Below are positions 40,338 through 54,530 of a stretch of DNA of 64,000 nt, in pieces (positions within the stretch are counted from its first letter, which is position 1; each line of letters starts with the position of its first letter). Both the position numbers and the translations under genes were made by a program. Under the pieces are notes generated by a model that was given only the letters and a program-made list of their open reading frames with translations, was not told where the DNA came from and did no database searches. This stretch comes from Axinella damicornis (lineage: Eukaryota > Porifera > Demospongiae > Axinellida > Axinellidae), in assembly GCA_963931865.1 (NCBI GenBank), contig OZ007507.1:11756932-11820931 (forward strand). The letters run 5' to 3'.

Positions 40338-41247
40338 GTCACACACAGAGCATCAGGACGACCCTCCTCTCTCTGTGTGTGCTAATCAAACTCCCACGTA
40401 CACTTTACACTACAACACAGCCGAGCAGGCAGAACCTTGCCTCAGAATTTATTACTTCTCTCTCTCTCTTGCTTGCTCCGATGAAGGTAGCTTCTGAAAT
40501 CTTTGTAAGGAAGTTCACCCGATGACTGCTAGTGGTGTAAATACAAACATTGTTATAGTCATTGTTTCAGTTTCAGTACACTTTGTTGAGCTCAAAATTA
40601 TGTGCATATGTACAGCAAAGAATTTTAACTTTTCAGATGCAGCATGATAATATTGTGTAAAATTAATGATGTGTGTTTGGGCATTGGGAATGTAGTTAAT
40701 TGTGCACTTGCTGTATAATGAGTGCAGTGGAAAGTATTCAAATACTAGTAGCTACTACTTATACTTAGGCTTGAGTTTTCCTGTAGTTAGTGGATGTAGT
40801 AGAGATGTGTGTGTGTGTGTGGTGTGGGTGTGTGTATGTGTGTAGAGAGGGCATAACCGATACATGGTTATATAGTTTTCAATTGGGCAGCATCCATTGC
40901 ATGAAATGTAGGCATCACAAGAACATGCAGCCTTTGGATGATGAAATGTGGAGCACAAACATAATAATTGCTGGATGATAGGATTCAGCTTAATTTCTGT
41001 GTGAGAAAAATGGGATTCAATTGTCTGGCCACAACCACTGCATGACAAGCTCGTAACCTTATCCTACCAATCTTGCATATGCATGATTCTCAAGATAGGT
41101 TATCATCCAGCAATCAACTGGGGATTGTGCCATTGTGGCCTTTTCCTTGGACAAGTCGTGGTGATTAACTACACGTACAAGCTACGCATTTCATGCACTC
41201 TAAACGCTAACAAATTGACAAGAAACGAAAAGTAAGTGATTATGATT
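40338..41247. other. SELENOS 3' UTR and spacer to the convergent ankyrin gene
   Basis: Holds the SECIS candidate and a TG-rich stretch at 40806-40845. At 41021-41068 a single copy of the sequence expanded as the 28-bp array in unit B is seen. No other gene. Confidence 0.6.
40465..40540 (+). promoter_or_regulatory. SECIS element candidate
   Basis: About 150 bases after the Sec codon. ATGA at 40481 and CGATGA at 40520 can form the non-Watson-Crick quartet. GGTAGCTTC pairs imperfectly with GAAGTTCACC, and the apical loop TGAAATCTTTGTAAG contains the unpaired AA run expected of SECIS. The lower helix is weak by eye. Confidence 0.6.
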
Positions 41248-42442
41248 TTAGTGATACCTCTCTGGAATTGAGTCCGTGTGCGTACATGTACCTTTGTGAA
41301 TAGGCTTGTGCTGTGTGCACTGGGCAATGGCCAGCACTGGAAAGAAGGAGTCCAGGGCAATGGATGCCATGTCGGACTTGGGTATGAACTGTCCTCCCTC
41401 CAGAGGCCTGAGTTGTGGTCGACCTCGAGCAGAGGGTTGCACATGATTGTGAGCCACAGCAACAAATGTCATGCCCAAAGATGCTCTTCTAGTTTCAAGA
41501 TTTGCACGGTGCTTCAGTGACAGTCCGACATACTTAAGGAACTTCATTTCTGGGGAGACTGCGACCAAGTAGACAAGACTAGCCAGTTCCATCCCAGAAG
41601 GTAGAGGGAAGGGAGACGTTTGCGAGGGAATAACAGCTATCCTGATTGTCTGGAATTCAGGGACGGCATCGTGAGGAATGATGAGTTCAAATCCAATGTC
41701 AGGCCAGTTTAAACCCTTGCCACCTGAGTCCACGTGATCGGTATATACATGAGTTGAGAGGGATGAGCTGATCAGTGCAGAGTCTGTGAAATAACAAGGC
41801 ATAGCCATGGTGACAGGATGTGGTCCAGTGGGAGGAATGTAATTGTTCTGAACTACTGCACACCGCCCTAAGTCCTGTTATAAGGAGCTCCAATCTCCTG
41901 CAACCAGCTTGGACCTGACCCTCATCCAGTAAGCTCTGCTGGTATACTCTTTTTGCAGGGAGCTCCTAATGGGCTTAGGAATTATATATGGGGCTTAGGA
42001 ATTATACGGTGTAGTTCAAAACAATACCCTTTGCTGGTATAGTCCTAACATACCACAAGTGGAGTGGGGAGGTTTGAGAGAAGGCCTGCCATGGAAATGT
42101 TTTCACAATGACTCACCAAAGTTACTTGGTAGAAGAACTCTTGGGGGTGATTTCAAGCGTTTAAAGAAGCCAGGTAGCAAGAACGGGGCATTCATCAAAC
42201 TAAGGAGGTCCCCATATGTTGGGGCTATTCGCTCCCTCCACCTTCGCAGCATGCACAGTGCAGGGCACTGTTCACTCTCAAGCTCCTCGATGTCATTGGC
42301 AGTGTGAGAGAGAAGGGCTGCCAGGGAAGACCATTTGTCACCAGAAACTTCTGCAAACATTCGTAGGAAAATGTCGTCCACTTCAGAGTTGGCTTTGTCT
42401 CTGTCCAGGAGCTGCATCTGCAATACTACCTCCACATCTGCA

Positions 42443-42503
<61 letters not shown>

Positions 42504-45500
42504 ATGTGTGTGTGCATGTGTGTGTGTGTGCGTTTGTGTGTGCATGTACGAGAGTGAGTGCACATGTGTTTGTGTGTGCATGTATATGAGAGTGAGAGTG
42601 TGTTTGTGTGTGCATGTATGAGAGTGTGTGGTGTGTGCCACATGTGCGTGTATGAGAGTGTGCATTCTTGTGTGTGTGCGGTTATGAATGCAAACAAATA
42701 GTGGTTTGCATTCAGTTACTATTTTCTTTCTGGTCTAGCCTCAAACTAGCACTGGGTTTCTACTAGATCTCATTTTCTCTTCAATGAAACACGTACTCTT
42801 TAACAAAAAGTGTGGTACATCTAGCCTACAAAGAAGGACTCAATACCATGGTTGGTAGTGATCCTGGTGGAGATCTCGTTCATGTCCATCTCTTGCAAGG
42901 CTTCCACCAATATCCCCCAGCAAGGAGAGAGCTCTGCATGCTTCAGCCACCTCCTTACCACCTCTTTCAGGCTCTCCTCCATATCCTCATGTCCATCCCG
43001 CTCAATTTCACTCATGGTTGCATCTGGCATACGCAGCTGTTCACCTAGCTCGTGCCAGTGGGCAGCCAAGGGCTCCAGGTATAGACCTGCTTCCCTCTCA
43101 TCAACTGGAAAAACCACATCTGAAAACAAGCAGGAAATAAAGTGTTGGATACAAATCAACAATTGTGTCGCATTGAAAGTATCATGGATAGCAAATTAAT
43201 GAAACCACGTGCACAGTTGATATAACTAGTGCTGGCATCAAACAAGAGTGCATGATGACATCATCATCATTGCCGATGATGTCACCATGTGTTCCTGCAT
43301 CAAATGATCACTTACTCCAGAAGGTGAGACCAGCTAGCTTGCTGTACGGAACCAAAAGCTTCTCCTCTTCATCAACCAGTCCCAGGAGATGTAGAGCACT
43401 CTGGACTCCCTCCAAGTTGAACAGGTGCAGCTGTCCAAACTCAGGTATACCTTCTTGGGTGAAACTGTCTGGGTGAATGGAGCACACCTCCGTGGGTAAA
43501 GTGCGGCAGAATTTCACCCTGGCCTCCAACACTTTGGTCATCACAGCTGACAGTACTCGGTCACAGCCTACCTCACTACCCCTCACCATCACCACCACAC
43601 CCCTCCCCTCCCTCACAAACTCAACCACCACTTCCACACCAGATATAGCCACCCACTGGATACCATGCTTCCACAGCTCACAGCTACCCCGTTTTGCACT
43701 TGGAACGAGGAAGGCCATCTTTGAAGCAAGCTCTAGAAGAACAATGCTAGCAAACTGAGTTGGAAAGGACAGATGCTGCTTTAGAGTTCTAATGTAAAAG
43801 CCTTTGTTGAATGGTTGGTACTTCGGTGACTTCCAAGAACGATCCGTTCTGAAAGCTTGAATGAGAGACGGAAATAGAAAATAGGATTTGTCAATTCCCA
43901 CAGCAGCAGTTGGCTGGGAAGCTTGAGGTTGCTGCCTGGTGTCAATTCCAAGGGCGTGAAACACACTAGCATGGCTCTTTACCTCCCGGCAGAATAACAA
44001 ATGACGTAGACACTGTATCAAAGGAGCTGTGGTTGTATCGGGGAAGACGCTCACCAATTTCTGCTCGGATATCATTCCCACATGTTGTGCCGGAATGCTG
44101 CTTCTGCCTGCAAATTGAATGAGCTCTGTGTGAAGAGAAACAGCAATGGAGATGATGTTGAGAATAATCCACTGCTTGTTTGGGTCCTCTCCAGTGCCAA
44201 CTAAGAGAATGAGCGTACATTCATCAAGTTCTCTGATGTGTGTAAGAATTTGCCCAGCACGAGCATTTGGGTACAGCTCTTTCCCTTCACAGTGGTCAAG
44301 AATTTCAGAGACAGGAACAATAATTTTGCCTTGAAAATCTTTCTCCAAAGTCTGCAATAGAAGCCAGGAATCTCTAGAAACAGGAACACTGTTTTCCCTG
44401 TTGAAAGTAGAAGCGGCTTCTCTCAGCTTTGCTCTGGTTTCTTGCATCTCTGCTGAGTTGGGCTGGCAGCTGTCGCAAGCAAAGCACCCCAGTGTTTCAA
44501 GATTGTGCAGCTGAGTTGGGTTGAGCCGGGACACTTCTGCAAAGATTTCGTTCAAATACTCCTCTGCATTCATATCCTGAGGCTGCAAGCTATCAGCATG
44601 GCTGCCGACAACCATTACCTTCAATGGCACTTCCAGAGCAGGGTCACTGTAGGACACAAGACAGAGCCAAGAGCAAAGTTCCCTAACAACCTCTCGTCTG
44701 TCTTCAGTGAGGTTCACAACAACCAATACTATGCCAGAGGCAGGCTTCAGCAGTCTTTTGGCTATAGGAACCAATATGGAGGGGTCACCAGGGAGCTCGA
44801 TGATGGCCATGTCTCTGCCATTAGGTGTTAGGTGACTGAGTTGGACAGCTCCTTGTACATGTTGAATCAGTGAAGTTTCTGGGCTGACTTGAGAGAAGCC
44901 AGTGCTGCGTGTCAGTGTTTCTATGAGAGTGGTCTTGCCGGCACCAACGCTACCCATCACAAGGAGTCTTGGGAGTACCTTGTGCTCTGATAGCTGAGCA
45001 ACATCAGAGCTATGCCGTGACAACTCATCAATGCATTCTTGGTGCCCCCTTTCCCTTGCAAGATCCAATGGGGTTCTAGAATCTTTGTTCCCAACCTGTG
45101 AAGAGCAGGTGCCTTCCTTAAGCAACATCCTGACAATTTCAGCTCTGCCGTAAAAGGCAGCGGTATGCAATGGAGTGTTGCCTTCCTCATCTGCTACCAT
45201 TGGATCAACTTTGTACTCCAAGATTAACTTCTTTGCCATGTTTGGGTCACCGCAGATGGATGCAAAGTGAAGGGGAAGTCGACCTTTGTGTCCTGGCAGA
45301 GTTGGATTGCAGTTGAATTTAGTTACGAGTAGATCAACAACAGCAGCTTGCTTGTGGACAACTGCCAGGTGAAGAGGAGCATTTCCATGTTGGTCCATGG
45401 CCATTGGGTCACATTTGAATATCGTGACAAGCTTCTCAATCACACTACAGTGGCCAGCTCGTGCTGCAATGTGGAGTGGGGTGTATCCCTCTGCATCCTG

Positions 45501-48500
45501 GTCCACTGGGCTTCCTTGGTTCCCAGACAACAGCCTCTCTATATCTTCCCAGTTACCGGTTTCACATGCCTCATGAAGAGCATTCTGTTTTCTTGAAACG
45601 TTTGCTGGGGCATTCTCTGTCTTTCTAATGTCAGTAAGAAATTTTGCAATGTCAGGATGACCAAACTTCAAAGCTACTTCTAGTGGGGTGTTCCCAGCAT
45701 AGTCTTGGACAGTGGCATCTGCTCCCAATTCATGCACCAAGAATTTTGCCAGATGAGCATGGCCGGTGTGGCAGGCAAGGTGGAGAGGGGTCTGCAGCCC
45801 CATGTTCACACAGTCCACAGAGCAGTTGAATTCAGTAACTAGCACTTTTGTTGCTTCAATCTGACCTGACATGGCTGCCTGGTGAAGGGGAGTTCCACCA
45901 CAGTCGTCACACACCATTGGGTCACAGCTGAACTCAGATATCAACATTCTGATCAGACCACCATGGCCATTTTGAGCCGCACAGTGCAGTGGTGTGTGCC
46001 CCCCACTGCTTCTGACATCTGTTGGTGTCCCAAATTTGGCGATGAGCTTCCTTACAACCTCGATGTTGCCATGTAGTGCTGCAACATGGAGGGGGGTAGC
46101 TCCTTGGTGATCTAGGGATAATGGATTGTGGGTTCCTTGAGAAATTAACTTGTCCACTAAGTCCGCATCTCCAACTGCACTTACCACATGTAGGAACGAC
46201 CGCTCCTGCAGCATATTTCCACTAGGGAAAAGAGGCGTGGTGCATTTGAATTCCTTGACAAATAAGTCAATGACTGGTGGACAGTTACCGGACGACAGTG
46301 CCATTTGAAAAGGAGTTTGTCCATCCAAGCTCACAGAATCAAGCGGACATTTGAACTCATTCACAAGTGCTTGGATCACTTCAACGTGGTTTAGGTCTCC
46401 AGTGAAATGGAAGAAGCCATGGGAGGCAAGCGGGTCGTGAACTGTGTTTGAAGTCTTCTGTGGAGGTGGAGAAAATGCATGTTCAGCAGCATAATGGAGA
46501 GCATTGCAGCCCCTTTCATCCGGCTCAAGAGGATTGAACTCATACTGCAATATCAGCATTCGCACAAGGTGTAAGTGTCCTCCAGAAGCTGCTTGGTGAA
46601 GCACAGTACATTTTAAATTGCCTCTCAAATCAAGTGGACAATTTAGCTCATTAATGAGCGCAAAGAATGTGTCAGAGTGCCCATAGTATGCCGCACAGTG
46701 CAATGGAGCATTCCCACGACCATCACAAGCCTTAGGATCACACTTGCACTCTAGAACAAGTTTCTGAGTAAGGTTGGTATACCCTCCTGCACATGCATGG
46801 TGAAGGCAAGTTCTGCCGATGAATCCCTCTGAGTTAGGGTTACATTCGAACTGTTGGCACAAGAGGACAGCACTCTCTTCATGTCCAAACAGGCAGGCTA
46901 GGTGAAGCGGAGTGTCACCATGTACATCTGCTGCTTCAGTGTCAGCTGAGAACTTGGACGCCAGCAACTGGACCAGCTCCCGGTTGCCGTGGATACATGC
47001 AAGATGAAGAGGGGTTTCCCCTCTACTGTTTTTACGACAAGTATTGGCATCATATCTGTCAATAAGTTTCCCTGCAATCTTCACACTTCCATTTTGGGCT
47101 GCAATGTGCAGAGGAGTATTACCATCTTTGTCCTGCTTTAGTACATTGCAACTGGGACCTTTAAGGATTGTTTCCACTTCCTCAAAGTTTCCTGCTCTGC
47201 AAGCTTCATGTAGTGAAGATACATCAGCAGTCGCTTCTGCAGTTGCTTGTCTAGGGTCTTGGAAATGTAGAGTTTGGTTTGGTGGTTTATCAGAGGCACT
47301 GACCGTTGCATCGTTCTCTGGAGGGTTAACTTCAGGCTTGCTGTTCAGTATACTTACTAGATTCATGTGGCCTCTCTGCACTGCAATATCCACAGCTGTT
47401 CTACCAGCAATATCTTGCATGCGCGGGTCAGCTCCCAACTCCTGAACCAGCAAAGTAATGACATCAGTGTGACCTTCTTGGCATGCCAAGTGGAGCGGGG
47501 TGAGCAACTCAAAATTCACACTGTCGAAGGGGCACTTATACTCCAAAACCAGCACTTTCAAAGTATCTTTATGCCCACCAAAGGTAGCATGGTGGATGGC
47601 AGTGTTACCTGCACGATCACAAAACAATGGGTCACAGTTAAACTCTGACATAAGCATCCTGACAACTGCAGTCTGTCCGTTCTGGCAGGCACCATGAAGT
47701 GGAGTGTGACCAGAAAGTGTTGTTGATGTCAGCGCTTCCTTGCATACATTGGCCAGCATTTTTGTGAGCTCAACTTCACCATTGACAGCAGCTGTATGCA
47801 CAGCAGTTTGTCCATTATTATCCTTAATCGTTACATCAGCACCATACTCGGCAATCAGTTTCTCTGCAAGCTCCAGGTGACCTTTCTGACTAGCTAAATG
47901 TAGTGGTGTTTGATTCTGGAAGTTCTTGGTGTTCACTTCACAGCCATATTCTGTAATGAGTACCTTGGCTACCTCCCCCTTGCCTGATACTGCTGCAACA
48001 TGAAGAGGAGTATTGCCATTGTCGTCTTGAACTGTTACAGAGCAATTGTACTCTGATATGAGCTCCTTCACTAGACGTACATGGCCACCATCGCAGGCTT
48101 GGTGAAGAGCCATCCGCCCCTTAAAACCTTTGACATCTAAGCTGCAGCCAAATTCTTTAGTCAGCACCTTCACAGCTCCTGATTGTCCAAGCAGTGCAGC
48201 TAAGTTCAGTGGTGTATCGTTTCCATTCCAGTTTCGAGCCTCAATATTTGCTCCAAGCTCAGACAAGAGGACTTTAAGAACTGGAATGTGACCTTGCCTG
48301 GCAGCTTTATGAAGAGAAGTTTCACCAGAGAAATCTATACTGTCTACTGGGCATTTGTAGGTAGAAACAAGCTCCTTCACAACTTGTTCTTTTCCAGATA
48401 GTGCAGCAATTTGAATAGCCATGAGGCCGTCTTCATCTGTGGCCAATACATTTAGGTTGTACTCTGAAACAAGCTCACTTACGAGATCCAAATGTCCTCC

Positions 48501-51500
48501 ATCACATGCTTGATGAAGAAGTGTTCGGCCATGGAAGCCTTTCACATTTGGGGAGCATCCAAAATCTGAAATCAAGAGTTTCATTACATCAGAATGGCCT
48601 TTTAGTACAGCCAGACTGAGGGCCGTATCTTTTTCAGCATCCAGAGCATCTACATCAGATGGGAATTTTGATGCTAAGTATTTGACTATATCAGTTTGAC
48701 CATGTGCGCTCGCCACATGGAGAGGAATTGCTCCTCTTTCATTCGTAATACTAGTACTTTGCTCAAATTTCAGGATTAACTCTTTCAGTATGTGAAGATG
48801 TCCATGTTGGGCTGCTAGATGGATAGGGGTGTTGCCATCTTCATCGTGAATGGTCAAATCACATTGTGGAGCCCTAAGATATGATTGCACTTGGTGGAGA
48901 TTACCAACCATGCACGCTTCAAGGAGCGTCAGTGCAGGAGTTCCAATGTGATCATCCTGGCGAACATTCTCATCTGTCTCATGACGCTCAACGGGATTCT
49001 TAGTCTCAGCATCTTTTGCAGCTTCAACTTCTACTCCAGATAACACACTCACAATACTGGTGTGGCCATTCTTCAAAGCCACATCTCTTGGAGTGTTACC
49101 ATGAATGTCTTGAATTGTTACGTCCGCTCCCATCTCAACTAATGCTCTAGCGACATCCAAATGTCCGTGGTCACAAGCAACATGAAGCGGTGTCAACAGT
49201 TCAAAGTTTACTTTATCCACGGAGAGATGGAATTCTGTAACCAGTGTTCTCAACACATCTGGATGATTAGATGCAGCAGCATAATGGACAGCAAAAGAAC
49301 CAGTTTCATCAGAAACGTTGGGGTCGCAGTTTAATTCTGAGATCAGCACTCGAACAATAACAGTTTCACCCGACAAACATGCTAACTGCAATGGTGTCTG
49401 TCCATCAGAATTCTGACCATCAGCAGAACAGTTATATTCAGTGATTAGCAACTTCACAATATCAACATAATGTTGGGCTGAGCGAGAATATAGAAATTTA
49501 CCAGCACCAGTTAACAATAGTTGTTGATGTCGTATTGCAAAAGATGCCATTATGGTAGTGTGGAGGGGGGTGTCTCCATCCTTGTCTGGTTGGAGAGGAT
49601 CGCATCCATAGTCCAATATCAGTTTCCGAACAGTGTCCACATGGCCTCCGGCACATGCGAAGTGAAACAGAGACTCATTACCACCTCCCATATTAACATA
49701 GCATCCAAACTCATTGATAAGTTTCACTAGTAAGTCTGTATGCCCAAAGAAGGCTACATAGTGGAACGGTGTTAGTAGGTCTTCTGAATTAGCCATTGGG
49801 TTACATTTGTAGCGCATTATTAGCCTTTCAACAAGCTCAGTATGTCCTGCTGCACAAGCACAGCAAAACGCACTCCATCCTTCAGAATTTGGGTCACAGC
49901 TAAAGTTCTCGCAGAGGACCTCAACAATATCACAATGGCCATGCAGGGATGCTGTATTCAGGGGAGTGAGTCCATTACAGTCTTGCTGGTTGAGGTCGGC
50001 AGGATATCGATTAGCTAAGAACTGTACTACTTCTTTCTTGCCATTTTCACAAGCAAGGTGAAGGGGGATTTGTTCAAGGTTGTTCTTACCAGCAGGAGAG
50101 CTACACCTGTTAGTTAGTTCCTCCACAATACGGAAGTGGCCATGCTGTGCAGCCAGATGGAGAAGGGAGTTTCCGTCTTTGTCACGAGTTGTTAAGTTAC
50201 AATCAGGAGTTTCAGTGATTGCCAGAAACTGTTCGAAGTTACCAACTCTACAAGCTTCTAGAAGCAGGGTTGTGGCTGCACTCTCATGTTCACTGCCCCT
50301 CGCTTCTTCTAGGTATTGTGTCTCCGGCTGAGGGTCGTGTGGTGCTTCTTCCATTGCAACACTAAATTGGGCGGCCTCTCCTCGTGAATCACCTGAAACC
50401 TCAGCGCATTGTAATTTAGAGTTGATCATTTCAACAATATTTTCGTATCCTTTCTGAACAGCCAAATCCTTTGGAGTTTGGTCTCGGTTGTTGAGTAATG
50501 TGGGATCAGCACCAAGTTCATGGAGTAAAATTTGTACTAGAGAACTGTGTCCTTGCATACAGGCATGATGGAGTGGGGTATTCAAGAAATAGTTCACACT
50601 ATCCACAGAACACTTTTTCTCCATGACCAGCATCTTTGTTGTTTCAACATGACCTCCCCAAGTAGCATGGTGAAGTGCAGTGTTGCCTTTGTTATCGCAA
50701 GCCATGGGGCCACAATAAAACTCTGATATCAATAGCCTCGCCACATCCGTTTTACCAGCCTGACATGCAAGATGAAGAGCTGTCTCACCATCGTTGGTAG
50801 CACCATTAAGTGGACAATTGAGACCAGTTATCAACTCTCTTACTAGTTCAACGTTTCCATTGAATACAGCTCTATGAAGAGGCATGACACCCCTGCCACT
50901 TTTCATGGCCACATCACCACCATAGTCAGTCACCAGTTTCTCCACTATATCTAAGTGCCCTCTACCACATGCTGAATGAAGTGGAGACTCACCTCTAGCG
51001 TTGGGACAGTTCACCCTGGCACCATGCTTAGATACAAGTTCAACTACTATCTCTTTCTTGCCGCAATCCGCAGCTAGGTGAAGAGGTGTGTTACCATCAT
51101 TGTCTGGAGCCATTACATCACTGCCATGCTTCACTATCAACCTATTCACAAGAGCTACATAGCCACAACTGCAGGCTCGGTGAAGTGGAGTGCGGCCCAT
51201 AAACCCCTTTGTTCCAGGAGAGCAGTTATATTCAGAAATCAGCAAGTCAACCACTTCAGTTCGTTCTTCTAAGGCAGCTACACTGAGTGCTGTGTCATCA
51301 TTCTTGTTGCGCATGTTGAGATCAGCATTGAAGTCAGACAGTAGCAATCTAACTATACCGCAGTACCCGCCCATACAAGCAAAGTGAAGAGTAGTTCCAC
51401 CCTTGGAAGTACATATATCCACAGGACAGTTGTAGCGAGTTAGAAAAGCTTTTACAGCTTCTTCTCTTCCTTTCTTTGCAGCATGGTGAAGAGGTGTCCA

Positions 51501-54500
51501 ACCATCACCATCCTTTGCCAATACACTGCATCCACACTCCAGGACAAGTTTCTCCACTACATCCATGTGGCCTGAAGAAGCAGCGAAGTGCAACGGCAGC
51601 TCACCTCGGATATTTGCACAGTTTGCCTCACAGTTATGTCTGGTTACAAGCTCTTGGACCACCTCCTTCCTTCCACACAATGCTGCCATGTGCAGGGGTG
51701 TATTTCCAGAAACATCAACAACCATTGGGTTACAGCCATACTTCAGTATCAGTGCATTCACTAGTTCCAAACAGCCATTCTCACACGCCATGTGGAGTGG
51801 GGTTCGATCCCTGTAGCCATTCACGCTGGGAGGAAAGCTGAATTCTGAAAGCAGAACCAATGCCACACCAACCTGACCATTCAAGGCAGCAACGTGGAGG
51901 GGGGTGTCGCCATTCTCATTGATTGCTGTCATAGTTGCATTGAATTCTAATAGGATTGTAACCACGCTTACATGGCCATATCTGCAGGCAAGGTGGAGAG
52001 GTGTGCTGCTACTGTTGTTCCGACAGTCAACGGAACACTGGTAATCAGCTACAAGTACCGCCACAACATCCTTATGTCCCTCCCTTGCAGCAAAGTGAAG
52101 ACCAGTGTTACCGCTATCATCGCATAATCTTGGATTACATCTGAACTCAGATATCAGCACCTTTACTGCATCAGAATCACCAGCGATGCAAGCAGAGTGC
52201 AGAGGTGTAAGGTTGTGCTTGGAAGTGCAATCAACAGGACAGCCAAATTCTGTGATGAGCATCCTCATAGTGTTTAGGTGGTTACGGTCTGAAGCATTGT
52301 GAGAGGAAGGGGTATATGCAAAGCCACTACGGTGGAGTGCAGCAAAATGGAGGGGCGTTTCACCCACATTGTTCTTCACCATAGAATCAAACTTGAAATC
52401 ATGAATCAGTTTCTTGGCAAGGTTCACATGTCCTCCAGCACACGCTGCATGCAGCAACGTAGTTCCATCTGGGCGTTTAGCACTTACGGAGCAGTTAAAT
52501 TTACTGGCCAGCATGAGGAGGACATTAGAATGGCCATAACAGGCTGCATGGTGGAGTGGAGTAGTTCCACTCTCATTTTGTGCTTCTGGGTCACATCCAT
52601 ACTGTTCAATAAGTGTCCTTGCTAGTCCAAGATGTCCACCTGTGCAAGCTTGGTGAAGGCACGTTCTGTTCTGGAAGCCACCTTCACTTGGATTACACTT
52701 GAACTCTTTACACAGCAGGTGGATCACCTTTTCTCGGCCATGCAGTGCTGCTAGGTGTAGAGGTGTGTCGTTGTGGCTGTCCTTTGCTTGTAAGTCAGCC
52801 GGAAATTTAGAAGCAAGGGTTCTGACTATTTCTGTGTGGCCATGAGCACTAGCAATATGCAGGGGTGTCTTCCCCAGCTTGTTCTTTCCACCAGTGGGTG
52901 TGGTGTAGTTGGAAATCAGTTCCTTAACCGAATCAATATTCCCATTTTCGGAAGCTTTGTGTAGCATGGTATTACCACTGTCATCAGCTGTGGTCATGAG
53001 CATGGTCGCTACTGCCTCACTATGATCTAATGAAGCTCCCTCATCCATCGGCGTTTCAGTGTGGCCAATGTGTAAATCATCAACTGTTGGGCAACAAGCG
53101 CTTGTGCTTGCATCTCGTGGACTTCTTGAATGTCCCTTACCTCCATCACTCACAGATTGCTCCACGTGGCTGAGAGGAGACGGCACACTCTCAACTGTAG
53201 AACTATTGCTTTCAAGGTTTTTACTTGTGAGAACCTCCGCTATATGTGTATGCCCAGCAAGTAACGCAACATTTAGTGGAGTGCTACCAAAGTTATCCTG
53301 AACATCAGGGTTTGCCCCCAACTGGAGTAAGGTTTTCACCATGCTAGTATGGCCTCTAAAACAAGCAATATGTAGGGGGGTCTGAAGTTGAAAGTTCACA
53401 CAATCAACTGGACAGTTGTACCCAGTGACGAACAACCTACATGCACTCTCCTCTCCACTTCTCACGGCAGCATGAAGGGCAGTATTACCACCTAAATCTT
53501 CAAACATAGGGTCACAGTTAAACTCAGCGATCAATAAATTTATGAATTCTATATGACCACCAGTCGCAGCAGCATGCAATGGAGTACAACCATCATTGTC
53601 AACACAAGCTGGAGAACAGCCATAGTTATCAATTAGCATCCTAACAGTAGCCTTGTGATCTAAATCCGATGTGTTGTGAAGCATGCCAGCATACGCAAGG
53701 GGGTCACCGTATGCCTGTTCACCTACTCTGGCATGACGCACAGCACAATAAAGAGAAGTGTAACCTTCAGCTGTTTTCTGCAAAGGGTTAAACTCATAAC
53801 CTGAGATCAGCTTTTCAGCCAGTTTGACGTGACCTCCACCACAAGCCTGGTGAAGCAGAGTACTCCCATTGACACCTTTCAGAGCTATAGGACAGTTGAA
53901 TTCATCAATTAGCATGAACAGTACGTCAGAGTGACCATAGTAGGCAGTACAGTGCAGTGGGGTGTTGTCGTCGTCATCAAGTTCTACAGCACTACATTTG
54001 TGATCAACTATCAGTTTCTGTACAACGCTCATGTGTCCTCCAGAGCAAGCATGATGGAGTGGGGTTCGTCCATAGACACTTTTTAAACATGGACTGCAGT
54101 GAAACTCAGTGCACAAGGCCTCCACCACCTCCTCATGTCCCCGCAGAGCGGCCAAGTGCAGGGGAGTATCACCCTGGTTGTTCTTGGATAGAATGTCGGT
54201 TGGATAACGGGAGGCTAGGGTCCGAACTACGTCAGGGTGACCGTGCAAGCTAGCAAGGTGTAACGGGGTTTGTCCCACGTTGTTTCTACCAGCACTTGAC
54301 CTACTCTTGTCCCAGATGACTATCTCTTTCACAATACCAAGATGGCCGCTCTGGGCAGCTAGGTGGAGTGGTGCGTTACCTTCGCTGTCTGACGACATGG
54401 AGTCAAACTGGGGGTCTTGAAGTATTTTCCGTACCAAGTCAAGGTTGCCATAGCTACAGGCATCTTGAAGCTGGGAGTGGGAGCTGATAACTGTGAGTGC

Positions 54501-54530
54501 TTCAACACATTTGTTCTCAGCCGCAGCCAT
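41248..54530 (-). CDS. Giant Ankyrin-Roc/COR-like-Death-Death-ZU5 protein, copy A
   Basis: Coding exons: 54530-43316 (11.2 kb), 43119-42847, 42437-42117 and 41855-41248, all joined in phase 1; 4138 residues. Residues about 20-3165 are ankyrin repeats (G.TPLH.AA..GH...V..L), arranged in about six larger blocks separated by polar linkers. A P-loop GTPase follows (LLVMGSVGAGKTTLIETL at about 3190-3205, MAIIELPGDPS, VMVVGSHAD), then a region of about 500 residues in the COR position. This resembles the Roc-COR part of death-associated protein kinase 1. Exon 2 encodes a Death domain (LAAHWHELGEQLRMPDATMS, VRRWLKHAELSPCWGILVEA), exon 3 a second Death-like domain (WSSLAALLSHTANDIEELES, MLRRWRERIAPTYGDLLSLM), exon 4 a ZU5 domain (DSGGKGLNWPDIGFELIIPH). 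I end the protein at the TAA at 41248; an alternative donor at AAAG/GTACAT would need another exon, not found. Likely an intracellular signalling scaffold; this is inference. No kinase domain is seen. Confidence 0.87.
42440..42690. repeat. TG microsatellite and TG-rich tract
   Basis: (TG)n adjoining the acceptor of the second Death exon (minus strand), so it forms the intron's CA-rich 3' end. Confidence 0.95.
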
